DNA of 64,000 bases, from positions 3,472,001-3,536,000 of the forward strand of contig JAWPMS010000001.1 of the NCBI GenBank assembly GCA_033344795.1, given 5' to 3'. The stretch comes from SHLQ01 sp033344795 (GTDB lineage: Bacteria; Actinomycetota; Acidimicrobiia; Acidimicrobiales; SHLQ01). Position 1 is the first letter of the stretch, and the number at the start of each line of letters is the position of its first letter. Below are positions 17,313 to 26,344 of this stretch, piece by piece. Position numbers and translations under genes: made by a program. The notes below the pieces were generated by a model. It was given only the letters and a program-made list of their open reading frames with translations. It had not been told where the DNA came from and did not search any database.

Positions 17313-18419
17313 TCAGCGGTAGACGGCCTCAGGCTCGCCGAACTGGCCTGATTGGAGGTTCAGCCCCAACCCGGGGCCACCAGCAGGAAGAGTCGCGTAC
17401 CCATTCTCGATTCGGGGGCCATTGACCTCGTCGTAGTGGGTCTGGTGATAGGGGTGAGCCAACCAGGCGCCGCGGCTGAACTGGGGGTCGAGCGTCGCTC
17501 CCAGCGCTACAGCAGCGGCAGCGATGATGTCACCACCCCATGCGTCATCGGTGCTCATCGGCGTTCGAGTCGCCATGCAGAGATCTCGGACAGCTCGCAT
17601 TGCGGTCAGGCCTCCGAGCCGCGTGATCTTCAGGCCGAAACCATCGGCGAGCCCCGATGAGATCATTCGGGCCACGGCGCGGATGTCCGTAGAACTCTCA
17701 TCGACGACGAGGGGATGGTGGGCTTTCGCCTTCACGTGGTGAAGTTCGGCTTCGGATGCGCAGGGCTGTTCGAGCGACAGGGTGATGTCTCGGCAAGCGT
17801 TCGAAACCTGAATGGCTTCGGCGGTCGACCATCCACGATTTGTGTCGACGGCGAGATCGGTGCCGGGCTCCAAAACCTCAGCGACGGCACGGATGCTGGC
17901 GATGTCCTCATGGATTGGTCTTCCACCCGCCTTCAGTTGCAGTCGAGTGATTCCTTCGTTCTGCAGGCGGTGCGCCTCGTGAGCTGCGAACTCAGGTGAA
18001 CCGATGCCGACGACGTGGTATGTGATCACGTCGTCCATCCGGGCGCCTCCGAGGAGATCGACGATCCGCCGGTCAAGGCGCTTACCGGTGAGGTCCCAGC
18101 ACGCGATGTCGAGTGCGGCTTTGCCCTCGGTGTGTCCCGTCATCGCGGCGTCCATTGCTGCATTCAGCACGCCGAGTTGCACTGGATCGAGGCCGATGAT
18201 GGCGGGGGCGAGAATTGTCAGTGATGCTTGGACCCCAGCATCATGAGCTGGCTGGAACTGCGGGCTCGCCAAACATGCCTCGCCGTAGCCGATCAGGCCG
18301 TCGGTGTCCTCGACTTCAACGATCGTCGAGAGTGGCGTTGCCACCGTCGAGCTCGACATCGTGTAGGACGCCTGGCTCTCGAGTGGCACTTGATAAGTGC
18401 GGATCTCCTTGATGGTCAT
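17313..18419 (-). CDS. Enolase-superfamily (MR/MLE) dehydratase or epimerase
   Basis: A 368-residue member of the mandelate racemase/muconate lactonising group. The acid-base and metal residues are Lys163, Asp192, Glu217, Asp240 and Lys264. The LQLKAGG box and the C-terminal DDAWGGDIIAAA segment resemble cis-3-hydroxy-L-proline dehydratases more than galactarate-type enzymes. The related hydroxyproline-betaine epimerases are the other option. It converges on PhyH 3 with a seven-base gap. The function is inferred from motifs only. Confidence 0.65.
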   Translation of the reverse strand: MTIKEIRTYQVPLESQASYTMSSSTVATPLSTIVEVEDTDGLIGYGEACLASPQFQPAHDAGVQASLTILAPAIIGLDPVQLGVLNAAMDAAMTGHTEGKAALDIACWDLTGKRLDRRIVDLLGGARMDDVITYHVVGIGSPEFAAHEAHRLQNEGITRLQLKAGGRPIHEDIASIRAVAEVLEPGTDLAVDTNRGWSTAEAIQVSNACRDITLSLEQPCASEAELHHVKAKAHHPLVVDESSTDIRAVARMISSGLADGFGLKITRLGGLTAMRAVRDLCMATRTPMSTDDAWGGDIIAAAAVALGATLDPQFSRGAWLAHPYHQTHYDEVNGPRIENGYATLPAGGPGLGLNLQSGQFGEPEAVYR

Positions 18420-18453
18420 GAACTCGTCGTGTCAGCGCTCGGTCGTCCGACCA

Positions 18454-18834
18454 TCATTCGTCGAGGGAGAAGTCGATGTGGATGTGGTTGCCGTCCACAT
18501 CCCAGATGTTGTACTGAATGATGTTCACCGTCGGCAGTTCGAGGAGCTCATATCGCTCCCCGGCCTCTTCGAGTCGAGCCTGGAACGCAGCCCTGCCGGA
18601 TGCGGAAAGAGCGAAGTGCTCGAGCTTCAGCTGCACTTCCGATCCGACCTTCGGCGGCTCGTCATTTCCGACAAGGTGGACGACGGCATGCTCGCCGGCG
18701 TACATCCATGCGCCAGGAAAGGGAAAGGGTGGGCGATCACCATTTCGTAGCCCGAGGATGTTCGTGTACCAATCGACCATCACGTCCAGCTGATTGGTGA
18801 CCAGGTTGACGTGGTCGAGTCGATTGATTTGCAT
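18454..18834 (-). CDS. Glyoxalase/VOC-family protein
   Basis: A single vicinal-oxygen-chelate domain of 126 residues, opening with LDHVNLVTNQLD and ending with WDVDGNHIHIDF. These supply likely metal residues His8 and a late His/Glu pair. VOC proteins include extradiol dioxygenases, epimerases and antibiotic-binding proteins; nothing here decides among them. It lies 34 bases upstream of the enolase-superfamily gene on the same strand, so the two may share a message and substrate. Confidence 0.75.
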   Translation of the reverse strand: MQINRLDHVNLVTNQLDVMVDWYTNILGLRNGDRPPFPFPGAWMYAGEHAVVHLVGNDEPPKVGSEVQLKLEHFALSASGRAAFQARLEEAGERYELLELPTVNIIQYNIWDVDGNHIHIDFSLDE

Positions 18835-18883
18835 GGTTCCCCCAGAATGGCTGACGGCCCCACCTTAGGGTGGGGCTGGAGTC

Positions 18884-19156
18884 TCAGTCGACGGGGCGCT
18901 TGAAGCTACACAGGTAGTTCGTGGCCCACCGACCACCGGCGGAACTTGGCGTCTGCACATCGCCCTTCTTGCCGACGACCACCGGCTCGAAGGAGACCAT
19001 CTCCCATCCCAGACCGCCGAGACGATTCAGCTGCGGAATGAGCGAGTACGGCGTGTGGACCGGATAATGCGCGATCGGAATGTCGTCGTGGAGAGGTACA
19101 GGCGAGACCTCGGTATCCGCCTCGAGAATGACGCTGTGATATTCCCACTGTTGCAT
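18884..19156 (-). CDS. DUF4177-like small protein
   Basis: A 90-residue protein that begins MQQWEYHSVIL and contains LNRLGGLGWEMVSFEPV. This Trp-Glu-Tyr opening and LGxxGWE centre are the pattern of DUF4177 proteins, a small alpha/beta fold of unknown role. No signal peptide or membrane segment is present. It lies between the VOC gene and an SDR gene on the same strand. Confidence 0.65.
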   Translation of the reverse strand: MQQWEYHSVILEADTEVSPVPLHDDIPIAHYPVHTPYSLIPQLNRLGGLGWEMVSFEPVVVGKKGDVQTPSSAGGRWATNYLCSFKRPVD

Positions 19157-19189
19157 GGTTGGAGACTACTGAGGCTTTGTGTTCGGCAC

Positions 19190-20200
19190 TCAGATGGAGA
19201 AGGTTCCACCGATCGCCTCTTCGCTCTTGCTCCACAGCAGATCGCGCGTCTCGGGGTTGTCGTAGAACGATTCGAGCGCAAACGGTTTGGCCTCGCCCCT
19301 AAACGCAGCGTTCCCGCTGCCTGGACCATAAAACTGACCAGACTTTGCTTCGGTGAGGCATATACCGCTCAGTAGGCCCATGGCGCCGTCTTCGGCGCTC
19401 TGGGCGAGCCGCATGAACAGATTGGTGAAGAAGCTTCCCATGCCGCCCTCCTTCACGGATGTCTGCTGCAAGTGGGTGCTTGCGAGCCCAGGGTGGGCAA
19501 CTAGCGCCTTCACCTTCGAACCCGATTCCGACAGCTTGTGATGCAGCGCCGCCGTAAACGCGGCGTTCGCGACCTTCGACTGTCCGTACCGTTGCCAGCG
19601 AGGTCCGCGAAACATCCGGTTCTCGAGCGACGAGCCGTCGCCCCCGAGCTGCCCGCCCTTCTTTTCGAGGTTGTCTGCGATGAGCTTGGTGCCGAGTCGA
19701 GCGACGCTTGAGTGATTCACAATTCGTGCTTCGCCAGAGCTCGCTGCAGCGGTTTCGAGCAACGGCATAAGTTCCCTTGTGAGAAGAAAGTGCGACAGGT
19801 GGTTCGTCTGCATCTGCACGTCGTACCCATCGCCGGTCGGCGTATCTGCGAGTGCCATTACGCCAGCGTTGTTTGCCAAGACGTGCACACCTTCGGGGCA
19901 GAGTTCGGCCACTCTTGCGGCGGCTGCGGTGACTGACGCGAACGACTGGAGGTCGCACTCAACGTTGTGAAGATCGCCGTGGGGGTAGGCGGCGGTGAGT
20001 TCGGCGAAGCTGCGGGTCGAGCGATCCGACGCCCGATTGAGGACCAGAACCTTGGCACCGAGATCAGCAACCGTGCGCGCTGCGACCTGACCGGTGCCCG
20101 AGGTGGTGCCAGTGATGACCACCGTCTTGCCGTCCATCGAGGGCAGGTCGGCGTGAAAACTCGGGAAGTGTTTCGAAGCGATGTCGGTCATGCTCGTCAT
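19190..20200 (-). CDS. Short-chain dehydrogenase/reductase
   Basis: A 336-residue SDR close in length to retinol-dehydrogenase and protochlorophyllide-reductase-like members. The cofactor motif is TGTTSGTG (residues 31-38) and NNAG follows in the fourth strand. The catalytic set is Ser in NHSSVAR and YGQSK with the Tyr and Lys. The substrate is unknown. The ATG at 20200 is used; an in-frame ATG at 20191 is also possible. It is divergent from an acyl-CoA dehydrogenase. Confidence 0.85.
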   Translation of the reverse strand: MTSMTDIASKHFPSFHADLPSMDGKTVVITGTTSGTGQVAARTVADLGAKVLVLNRASDRSTRSFAELTAAYPHGDLHNVECDLQSFASVTAAAARVAELCPEGVHVLANNAGVMALADTPTGDGYDVQMQTNHLSHFLLTRELMPLLETAAASSGEARIVNHSSVARLGTKLIADNLEKKGGQLGGDGSSLENRMFRGPRWQRYGQSKVANAAFTAALHHKLSESGSKVKALVAHPGLASTHLQQTSVKEGGMGSFFTNLFMRLAQSAEDGAMGLLSGICLTEAKSGQFYGPGSGNAAFRGEAKPFALESFYDNPETRDLLWSKSEEAIGGTFSI

Positions 20201-20283
20201 GATATGGAGTCAGAGGCTTCCGAACACGGTGCCGCTGAGACTTGCGCATAGAGTCGACTCCAGCCGTAGCCGAGAGGATGTCG

Positions 20284-21612
20284 ATGACCGCGTTGCCAAG
20301 CACACCCGAGATGTACGACCTGCGTATGTCAGAGGGCGCACGCCCGTTGTTCGACGCCGTCGTGGCGTTCATTGCCGATGAGGTCGAACCCCACACGCAG
20401 GAATTCTTTCGTCTCGGCGAGAATCGAGCGGAGCGTTGGGGATATGGCGAAGGGCAGCTCGAGTTGCTCGATGCACTCAAGGGGAAGGCCCGCGAGGCCG
20501 GGCTGTGGAACTTCTTTCTCCCCGATGCTGACACTGGGGAGGGTCTGAGCAATCTCGATTACGCCTACATCGCCACCGAGCTGGGCAAAAACCCCATTGC
20601 GTCGGAGACCATGAACTGTGCGGCTCCGGACACCGGAAACATGGAGGTGCTCGAACGGATCGGCACCCCGGAACAAAAGGCCAAGTGGCTCGCGCCACTT
20701 CTGGCTGGCGAGATCCGATCGGCGTACGCGATGACCGAGCCAGACGTGTCCTCCTCGGACGCAAAACAGATTTCTTGTCGGGCCGAGCGCGATGGCGACG
20801 AGTGGGTCATCAACGGTGAGAAGTACTACATCTCCGGCGCTGGTGATCCGCGCTGCAAGATCATGATTTGCATGCTCGAGACCAGTCCAGATGGGCCGTC
20901 ACACCAACGTCAGTCGCAGATTCTTGTTCCTACCGACGCCGAGGGTTACGAAGTGATCGGTCCGATGCACGTCTTCGGCAACGACGATGCCCCGCATGGT
21001 CACATGCACATTCGATTCAACGATGTGCGAGTGCCAGCGGAGAACATGTTGCTTGGTGAGGGGCGCGGGTTTGAGATCTCGCAGCTCCGTCTTGGCCCCG
21101 GTCGCATCCACCACTGCATGCGCTCACTCGGAGCTGCCGAGCGTGCGTTGGATCTGATGGTCAAACGCGGTCTGACCCGTCATGCATTCGGCAAGCCGGT
21201 CGCGAATCTGGGCAAGAACGTCGAGACGGTTGCCAAAGCGAGGATCGATATTGAATCGATGCGCCGCATGGTTCTGACCGCAGCAAAAGCAATGGACGAG
21301 CTCGGCAACTCCGAAGCGCGGGTGTGGATCAGCGCGGTGAAGGCCATGGTGCCGATACGGGTGTGCGAGATCATCGACGAGGCAATCCAGATACATGGCG
21401 CTACCGGTGTATCCAAGTGGACGCCCCTCACCGACATGTACGCAGGGCAACGGACGCTTCGTCTCGCCGACGGACCAGATGAAGTGCATTGGCACGTGGT
21501 GGGACGAGCTGAGCTCCGGGCCACCGAGTCCGCCGGAATCGACTACGACCCGAAGCGGGACTATTACGACAACCTTGCAGCAGACACCGGCGGCGTCTTC
21601 TCCGGCCCGTAG
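20284..21612 (+). CDS. Acyl-CoA dehydrogenase
   Basis: A flavoprotein of about 442 residues with the standard three-part acyl-CoA dehydrogenase fold. YAMTEPDVSSSDAK and VINGEKYYISGAGD are the middle-domain signatures. The C-terminal domain contains QIHGATGVSKWTPL. Its long N-terminal helix domain places it with the ACAD10/11-like group, which handles 4-hydroxy or long-chain acyl-CoAs in animals. The true substrate is open. The ATG at 20284 has GAGAGG seven bases before it; earlier in-frame ATGs exist at 20242 and 20278. Confidence 0.85.
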   Translation: MTALPSTPEMYDLRMSEGARPLFDAVVAFIADEVEPHTQEFFRLGENRAERWGYGEGQLELLDALKGKAREAGLWNFFLPDADTGEGLSNLDYAYIATELGKNPIASETMNCAAPDTGNMEVLERIGTPEQKAKWLAPLLAGEIRSAYAMTEPDVSSSDAKQISCRAERDGDEWVINGEKYYISGAGDPRCKIMICMLETSPDGPSHQRQSQILVPTDAEGYEVIGPMHVFGNDDAPHGHMHIRFNDVRVPAENMLLGEGRGFEISQLRLGPGRIHHCMRSLGAAERALDLMVKRGLTRHAFGKPVANLGKNVETVAKARIDIESMRRMVLTAAKAMDELGNSEARVWISAVKAMVPIRVCEIIDEAIQIHGATGVSKWTPLTDMYAGQRTLRLADGPDEVHWHVVGRAELRATESAGIDYDPKRDYYDNLAADTGGVFSGP

Positions 21613-21655
21613 CTTCGCCGAAGCAACGTGTCATCACGACCGGCGCGGCAAACGA

Positions 21656-22735
21656 CTAGAGACTCGCTGAACCTGTGACTCGGTTGATGTGTCCCATCTT
21701 TCGGTCGGGTTTGACCTCGGCCTTGCCATAGAGGTGGATGGAGAGGTCGGCGGTGGAAGAGAAGTCGGCGAGACGGTCGAGGTCATCACCGATGAGATTC
21801 GTCATGGTCACGTCGCTGTGGCGTCGCCCGTCGCCGAGCGGCCAACCCGTAATTGCGCGCACGTGTTGCTCGAACTGATCGATGGCGCAGCCGTTCTGGG
21901 TCCAGTGCCCAGAATTGTGCACCCGTGGAGCGATTTCGTTCACTATTAGGCCGTTGGGGGTCACGAAGAACTCGATTCCCAGCACGCCGACATAGTCGAG
22001 GGCGTCCACGATGCGCTCCGCAGCGGCGACGGCGGCCGCCTGTTGAACGCCGTCGATCGAAGCGGGCACGGTGGTGGTCCGCAGGATGCCACCGACGTGC
22101 ACGTTCTCCCCGGGGTCAAAACACGAGATCTGACCGTCCTGGCCACGGCCGACGATGACCGAGATCTCACGATCGAAGTCGACGAATCCTTCGAGAATCG
22201 CCGGGGCGCCGGCCATGTCATCGAGTGCTTGCGCCGCATCGTGAGGGGAGTCGAGCCGAGATTGTCCCTTGCCGTCGTAGCCAAAGCGACGGGTCTTGAG
22301 AATCGCTGGCGTGCCGATGTCCGCTAGTGCTCTGTCGAGACTCCGAGCATCGTCAACCGCAGCGTATGGTGCGACGTCGAGACCAAGTTGGGCGAGGAAG
22401 TCCTTTTCGATGATTCGATCTTGGCTGACCCGGAGGGCCTCGCGCCCTGGGCGAATCGGTGCGATCGATTCGAGCATGTCGAGCGCAGAGGTCGGCACGT
22501 TCTCGAACTCATAGGTGATGACGTCGACGGACTTGCCGAAGGTCTGCAGCGCGGCTTCGTCGTCGTAGCGAGCCGTGGTCACCTGCTCGGCGACCTGGCC
22601 AGCGGGGGGATCGCCGGATGGCTCGAACACATGTGTACGAAACCCAAGCCGAGCGCCCGCGACCGACAACATACGACCGAGCTGCCCGCCGCCCAAGATG
22701 CCAATCGAGGCGCCTCGAGGAAGCGCCTCAGTCAT
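21656..22735 (-). CDS. purK: N5-carboxyaminoimidazole ribonucleotide synthase
   Basis: An ATP-grasp enzyme of about 359 residues that carboxylates AIR to N5-CAIR in purine synthesis. GILGGGQLGRML (residues 11-22) is the family opening, and RFGYDGKGQ is the ATP-grasp loop. NEIAPRVHNSGHWT is the conserved C-terminal metal and substrate segment. The start lies inside the end of purE, an eight-base overlap, so the two are coupled. Confidence 0.95.
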   Translation of the reverse strand: MTEALPRGASIGILGGGQLGRMLSVAGARLGFRTHVFEPSGDPPAGQVAEQVTTARYDDEAALQTFGKSVDVITYEFENVPTSALDMLESIAPIRPGREALRVSQDRIIEKDFLAQLGLDVAPYAAVDDARSLDRALADIGTPAILKTRRFGYDGKGQSRLDSPHDAAQALDDMAGAPAILEGFVDFDREISVIVGRGQDGQISCFDPGENVHVGGILRTTTVPASIDGVQQAAAVAAAERIVDALDYVGVLGIEFFVTPNGLIVNEIAPRVHNSGHWTQNGCAIDQFEQHVRAITGWPLGDGRRHSDVTMTNLIGDDLDRLADFSSTADLSIHLYGKAEVKPDRKMGHINRVTGSASL

Positions 22736-23216
22736 CGCTTGGCTCGTCAGGTATGGACGCACTCAGCGCAGCGCGCCATGCGTCGAGCCGCTCGGCGATC
22801 GCGGTGTCGCTCGTCGCGAGAATCGCTGCCGCCATCAGCGCGGCGTTTGCCGCCCCCGATGGGCCGATGGCCATCGTTGCCACGGGAAATCCGCGAGGCA
22901 TCTGCACGATCGAGTACAGGCTGTCGACACCCGAGAGAGCCTTGCTCTGAACGGGAACTCCCACCACGGGGATTCTCGTTTTCGACGACATCATTCCGGG
23001 AAGATGTGCTGCGCCTCCGGCTCCAGCAATGATCACCTTCAACCCTCGTTCGACCGCGGTCTGGCCGTACTCCCACAAGCGCTCCGGTGTTCGGTGCGCC
23101 GACACGATCTTTCGTTCGTAGGTGATACCGAGCTCGTCCAGGAGGTCAGCCGCGTGACGCATCGTTGTCCAGTCGGACTGGCTGCCCATGATGATTCCGA
23201 CTTCGGTGTCTGCCAT
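22728..23216 (-). CDS. purE: N5-carboxyaminoimidazole ribonucleotide mutase
   Basis: A 162-residue class I PurE that converts N5-CAIR to CAIR. GIIMGSQSDW (residues 7-16) and SAHRTPERL, with the catalytic histidine, are intact. GAGGAAHLPGM is the second substrate loop. The ATG at 23216 gives the family N-terminus; the longer frame only covers the divergent promoter. It forms a two-gene purEK operon. Confidence 0.95.
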   Translation of the reverse strand: MADTEVGIIMGSQSDWTTMRHAADLLDELGITYERKIVSAHRTPERLWEYGQTAVERGLKVIIAGAGGAAHLPGMMSSKTRIPVVGVPVQSKALSGVDSLYSIVQMPRGFPVATMAIGPSGAANAALMAAAILATSDTAIAERLDAWRAALSASIPDEPSDD

Positions 23217-23295
23217 GTCTCGCTGCCCGTTCGTTGTGTGGATCCAGCACCCGAAGCTCAAGCGACGAGTAGCCATCGACGATATTGCCTCTGGT

Positions 23296-23337
23296 CGACA
23301 AACCCAGACACCTGAGTGTGTCGAGTACGTTTTGTCG
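23296..23337. repeat. Nested inverted repeat upstream of purE
   Basis: CGACAAA at 23296-23302 pairs with TTTGTCG at 23331-23337. ACAC-ctga-GTGT lies inside at 23308-23319. It sits 80 bases before the purE start and 70 bases before the divergent exporter start. It could be an operator or a hairpin in the purE leader. No known purine riboswitch pattern was recognised. Confidence 0.3.
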
Positions 23338-23406
23338 GACGATAGAATCTCGAGGCGAAATGGTGCGAGTGAGAACAATCGGCGTGATTCGGTCGGTACT
23401 CCGACC

Positions 23407-24321
23407 ATGTTGACGTCTCTTGGCGCCCACGATCATGACCATCACGATCACGCTCTAGACGTGCCACGTGGCCGCCTTGTCGGCGCCGCCGCGTTGAACA
23501 CAGGATTCGCTGTCGTCCAGATCGTCGTTGGTCTGGCCATCGGTTCGGTCGTCGTGCTCGCGGACGCTGCACACCAGATCGTGGATGCGCTCGGATTGCT
23601 CACCGCACTGGCGGCAGTCATCCTCGCTGCGCGACCTGCGAACGAGACGATGTCGTTCGGATGGGGAAAGGCAGATGCGCTTGGGGGCTTCGTTTCGGCG
23701 CTGCTATTGCTTGCCTCGGTGGTCTGGATCGCATACGAATCCGTACAGCGACTGTCCGAGCCTGTAGAAGTCTCGGGAGGCAGCGTCATCGTCATTGGGC
23801 TCATCGCCATCGCGGTGAACGGCCTGAGCGTTCTCGCCCTTGGCCGGCAACACGATGCGATCTCCCTCAAAGCAGCTCGGCTGCACCTTCTGACGGATCT
23901 CGCGGGCTCCGTCATCGTTGTTGTGGCTGGTGTCGTGCTCGTCGGGACCACGGCCCGGTGGGTGGATCCAGTGGCTTCGCTCGTCTTGTGTCTTCTCGTG
24001 CTGAGATCCACGGGCAGCCTCCTGCTCGCCGCAGCGTCCGAGCTACTCGATCGGGCGCCCGCAACGGTGAGCGCTGCCGAGGTCAAACAAGTGCTCTTGT
24101 CCGGTGATGCGGTCACCCGCGTGCATCACATTCACATTTCGCCGCTGGGTCAGCAACGAACGAGCGTCACCGCCCACGTCGTGATCGAAGGGAATTTCAC
24201 GCTTCATGAGGCACAGCGGCAGGTCGACGACCTGACCGCGGTGTTGACCGAGGAACTGCCTGTCAGTCACGTCACTCTGCAGATCGAGTGTCACCCGTGC
24301 GAAACGCCGAACTGCGAATAG
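23407..24321 (+). CDS. Cation diffusion facilitator (Zn/Co/Fe exporter)
   Basis: An inner-membrane metal/proton antiporter of about 304 residues. The N-terminus is His-rich (HDHDHHDH), and about six membrane helices span 25-210. AHQIVDALG has the His and Asp of the helix-II metal site. A cytoplasmic domain with HHIHISPLG follows. The metal is not determined; HxxxD in helix II is typical of zinc-type exporters. The ATG at 23407 is preferred to 23188, which would run across the purE promoter. Confidence 0.85.
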   Translation: MLTSLGAHDHDHHDHALDVPRGRLVGAAALNTGFAVVQIVVGLAIGSVVVLADAAHQIVDALGLLTALAAVILAARPANETMSFGWGKADALGGFVSALLLLASVVWIAYESVQRLSEPVEVSGGSVIVIGLIAIAVNGLSVLALGRQHDAISLKAARLHLLTDLAGSVIVVVAGVVLVGTTARWVDPVASLVLCLLVLRSTGSLLLAAASELLDRAPATVSAAEVKQVLLSGDAVTRVHHIHISPLGQQRTSVTAHVVIEGNFTLHEAQRQVDDLTAVLTEELPVSHVTLQIECHPCETPNCE

Positions 24322-24326
24322 CGCAA

Positions 24327-25478
24327 TCAGGCTTCGATGACGAAGGATCCACCTGGCAGGGTCGCTCCATTGATCAGAACCTCGACGATGTGCGTTCCCG
24401 GATAGTGCTTGCGCGTGGTGTGTTGTGCAACAGAGATGGTCTTGCGCACGGTCGCAGATTCCCCGCCCTCGAGCAACAGCTCTGATCCTTTGAACACCTT
24501 TGGACTTGTGGAGCCGTTCGCCTTCACGAAGTGCACTCGTAGGTCGACCAGCGCTGCACACGAAGCTTCGCTTGGGTTCTCGATAACCGCTTCGATCTTC
24601 ACCTTTTCGCCAATGTGCAGCGTCGGAGGGTTGATCGCAATTGAGGAGACAGAAGCGGGCGACGAAGGCCCGTAACCCAAGACGTCCAGTGCTCCCGGGT
24701 CACCAGCCTTGATGAGGGTGCGCAATCCATGGCGGATGAGGCGGCGTCGGTTGTCATCAGCATCGACCCACCAGCGTTGGGCAACCTCGACCACGAGATC
24801 CGGGTGGTCCTTCGCAATGTCGTTCAAGTTGTTTGCGACCGATCGGCGAACGTATTCGACCGGATCGTCCTTGAGCATTTCGAGCAGCCGGAGAACCGGA
24901 GTCGGGTCGTCCTGGAACGCCTTGAGTCGAAATGCCCACGGGAGGCGTGGGCGAGTGCCTTCGGAGACACAACGGCGGACATGAACGTTCGAATCAGCGG
25001 CCCACACCTCGAGTTCGCTCAGCGCCTTGTTCGTGTGGTCACGCAACGGAGTGCGGATGCTGAACTCCGAAGTCGCCCGTTTGGTGATTTCGTAGTTGGC
25101 GCGCATGACCGCATCGAAGTGTTCGCCGCCGTGGTCGGCAAGAAAGTAGCCATGAGGCATGTAGAAGAACCCGGACATCGGGTTGTCGTCGATCTCGGGG
25201 TCGCCAATTGGTGATGCGTCTGCCGGGTCGCAGTTCTCGAGCTCTGGTCCGAGGGAATCGACCAGGATATGGATTGCCTGTGCTCGATCCTGTGGGAGAA
25301 ACTCCGCCATTGCGGCAGCGATCTGCTGGCACCGCGGCGTCAGTTCGAGCTGGTCGAAGTCGGCCAGAGCCATGGAGGTGAATGCCTCGACGTCGAACCC
25401 CGGATAGACCTGAGCGATTGACCGAGCAGCCCGATGCACCATCTCGGGTCCAAAGAGGTTCTTGAGCGGTTCAGCCAT
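24327..25478 (-). CDS. alkC: AlkC-type DNA glycosylase with Ig-like C-terminal domain
   Basis: A 383-residue HEAT-repeat protein of the AlkC/AlkD alkylpurine glycosylase superfamily. The core is at 100-260, with repeats such as DPVEYVRRSVANNLND and RRLIRHGLRTLIKAGD. It is followed by an Ig-like beta domain (about 275-383), the arrangement described for AlkC enzymes that remove 3-methylcytosine and 3-methyladenine without base flipping. The assignment rests on domain order and repeat motifs. Catalytic residues were not verified. It converges on the CDF exporter with a five-base gap. Confidence 0.7.
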   Translation of the reverse strand: MAEPLKNLFGPEMVHRAARSIAQVYPGFDVEAFTSMALADFDQLELTPRCQQIAAAMAEFLPQDRAQAIHILVDSLGPELENCDPADASPIGDPEIDDNPMSGFFYMPHGYFLADHGGEHFDAVMRANYEITKRATSEFSIRTPLRDHTNKALSELEVWAADSNVHVRRCVSEGTRPRLPWAFRLKAFQDDPTPVLRLLEMLKDDPVEYVRRSVANNLNDIAKDHPDLVVEVAQRWWVDADDNRRRLIRHGLRTLIKAGDPGALDVLGYGPSSPASVSSIAINPPTLHIGEKVKIEAVIENPSEASCAALVDLRVHFVKANGSTSPKVFKGSELLLEGGESATVRKTISVAQHTTRKHYPGTHIVEVLINGATLPGGSFVIEA

Positions 25479-25502
25479 GCGCGAGCGCTCGTCGAAAGTG
25501 CA

Positions 25503-26315
25503 TTACCAGCTGTATCCGCTGGTGCGCTTTTTGAGCACGATGTCGTCGAATGCCTGCGAGGCCGGCCCCGATCCCGCGCCGTAGCAGACGTGCAGGGGGA
25601 GCAGGTGTTCCTCGCGCGGATGGCACCATTGCGCTCCGGGAGCTGAGCTCCAGTCGATGAGTCGACGCGAACGCTCTTGTTCGTCGAGGTCCGTGCTCGT
25701 GCAGGTTTCTCGCAGCCATGCCTCGAACGCTTCATTCTCCGGGTCGGTGTCGGAGGGCGAATGGGCGGGGCCGAAGGCATTCATGTTGTGGAAGGTGAAA
25801 CCAGAACCGAGTATCAGAATGTCGCGCTCGGCGAGTGAAGTGAGGGCTGCTCCCATAGCGATGTGCGCCTCGGGGTCGAGACTGCTGAGTAGCGAGAGCT
25901 GTATCACTGGGATGTTCGCATCTGGGTACATGAGCATCAGGGGGACGAAGACGCCATGATCGAACCCGCGGTTTGGGTCGAGCGCAGGGTCGAACCCCGC
26001 AGCGCGCAGAAGATCGGCTACCTCGTTGGCAAGTTCTGGTGAGCCGGGGGCAGGGTAGGAGAGCCGATACATCTCCTCGGGAAAGCCGCCGTAGTCGTAG
26101 TAGAGATCTGGCGCAGCGCCCGAAGTGATGGTCGGCTGGGCGCATTCCCAGTGTGCGCTGACCAGGACGATCGCACTCGGCGTTCCAAGGGTCTCGCTCG
26201 TTCCCTTGAGGTAGTCGATGAGTCGTTCGTGCAACGGGTCCGCCATGAGCGGCATGGGCCCGCCCCCATGAGGAATGGCCATCACTCGCGGCATGCGTTC
26301 GTTCATGGTGTCCAC
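25503..26315 (-). CDS. LigB/DODA-type class III extradiol dioxygenase
   Basis: A metal-dependent dioxygenase-fold protein of 270 residues. Probable metal histidines are in AIPHGGGP, LVSAHWE, FDHGVFVPL and SGFTFHNM. This is the layout of the 4,5-DOPA dioxygenase-like YgiD group. Such enzymes cleave catechols, but many members lack a known substrate. The GTG/ATG choice near the start is uncertain because MDTMNERMPRV offers several methionines. It lies 24 bases upstream of the alkC gene on the same strand. Confidence 0.75.
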   Translation of the reverse strand: MDTMNERMPRVMAIPHGGGPMPLMADPLHERLIDYLKGTSETLGTPSAIVLVSAHWECAQPTITSGAAPDLYYDYGGFPEEMYRLSYPAPGSPELANEVADLLRAAGFDPALDPNRGFDHGVFVPLMLMYPDANIPVIQLSLLSSLDPEAHIAMGAALTSLAERDILILGSGFTFHNMNAFGPAHSPSDTDPENEAFEAWLRETCTSTDLDEQERSRRLIDWSSAPGAQWCHPREEHLLPLHVCYGAGSGPASQAFDDIVLKKRTSGYSW

Positions 26316-26344
26316 TCTGCCGCGAATTCGTTCCTCTGACGACC

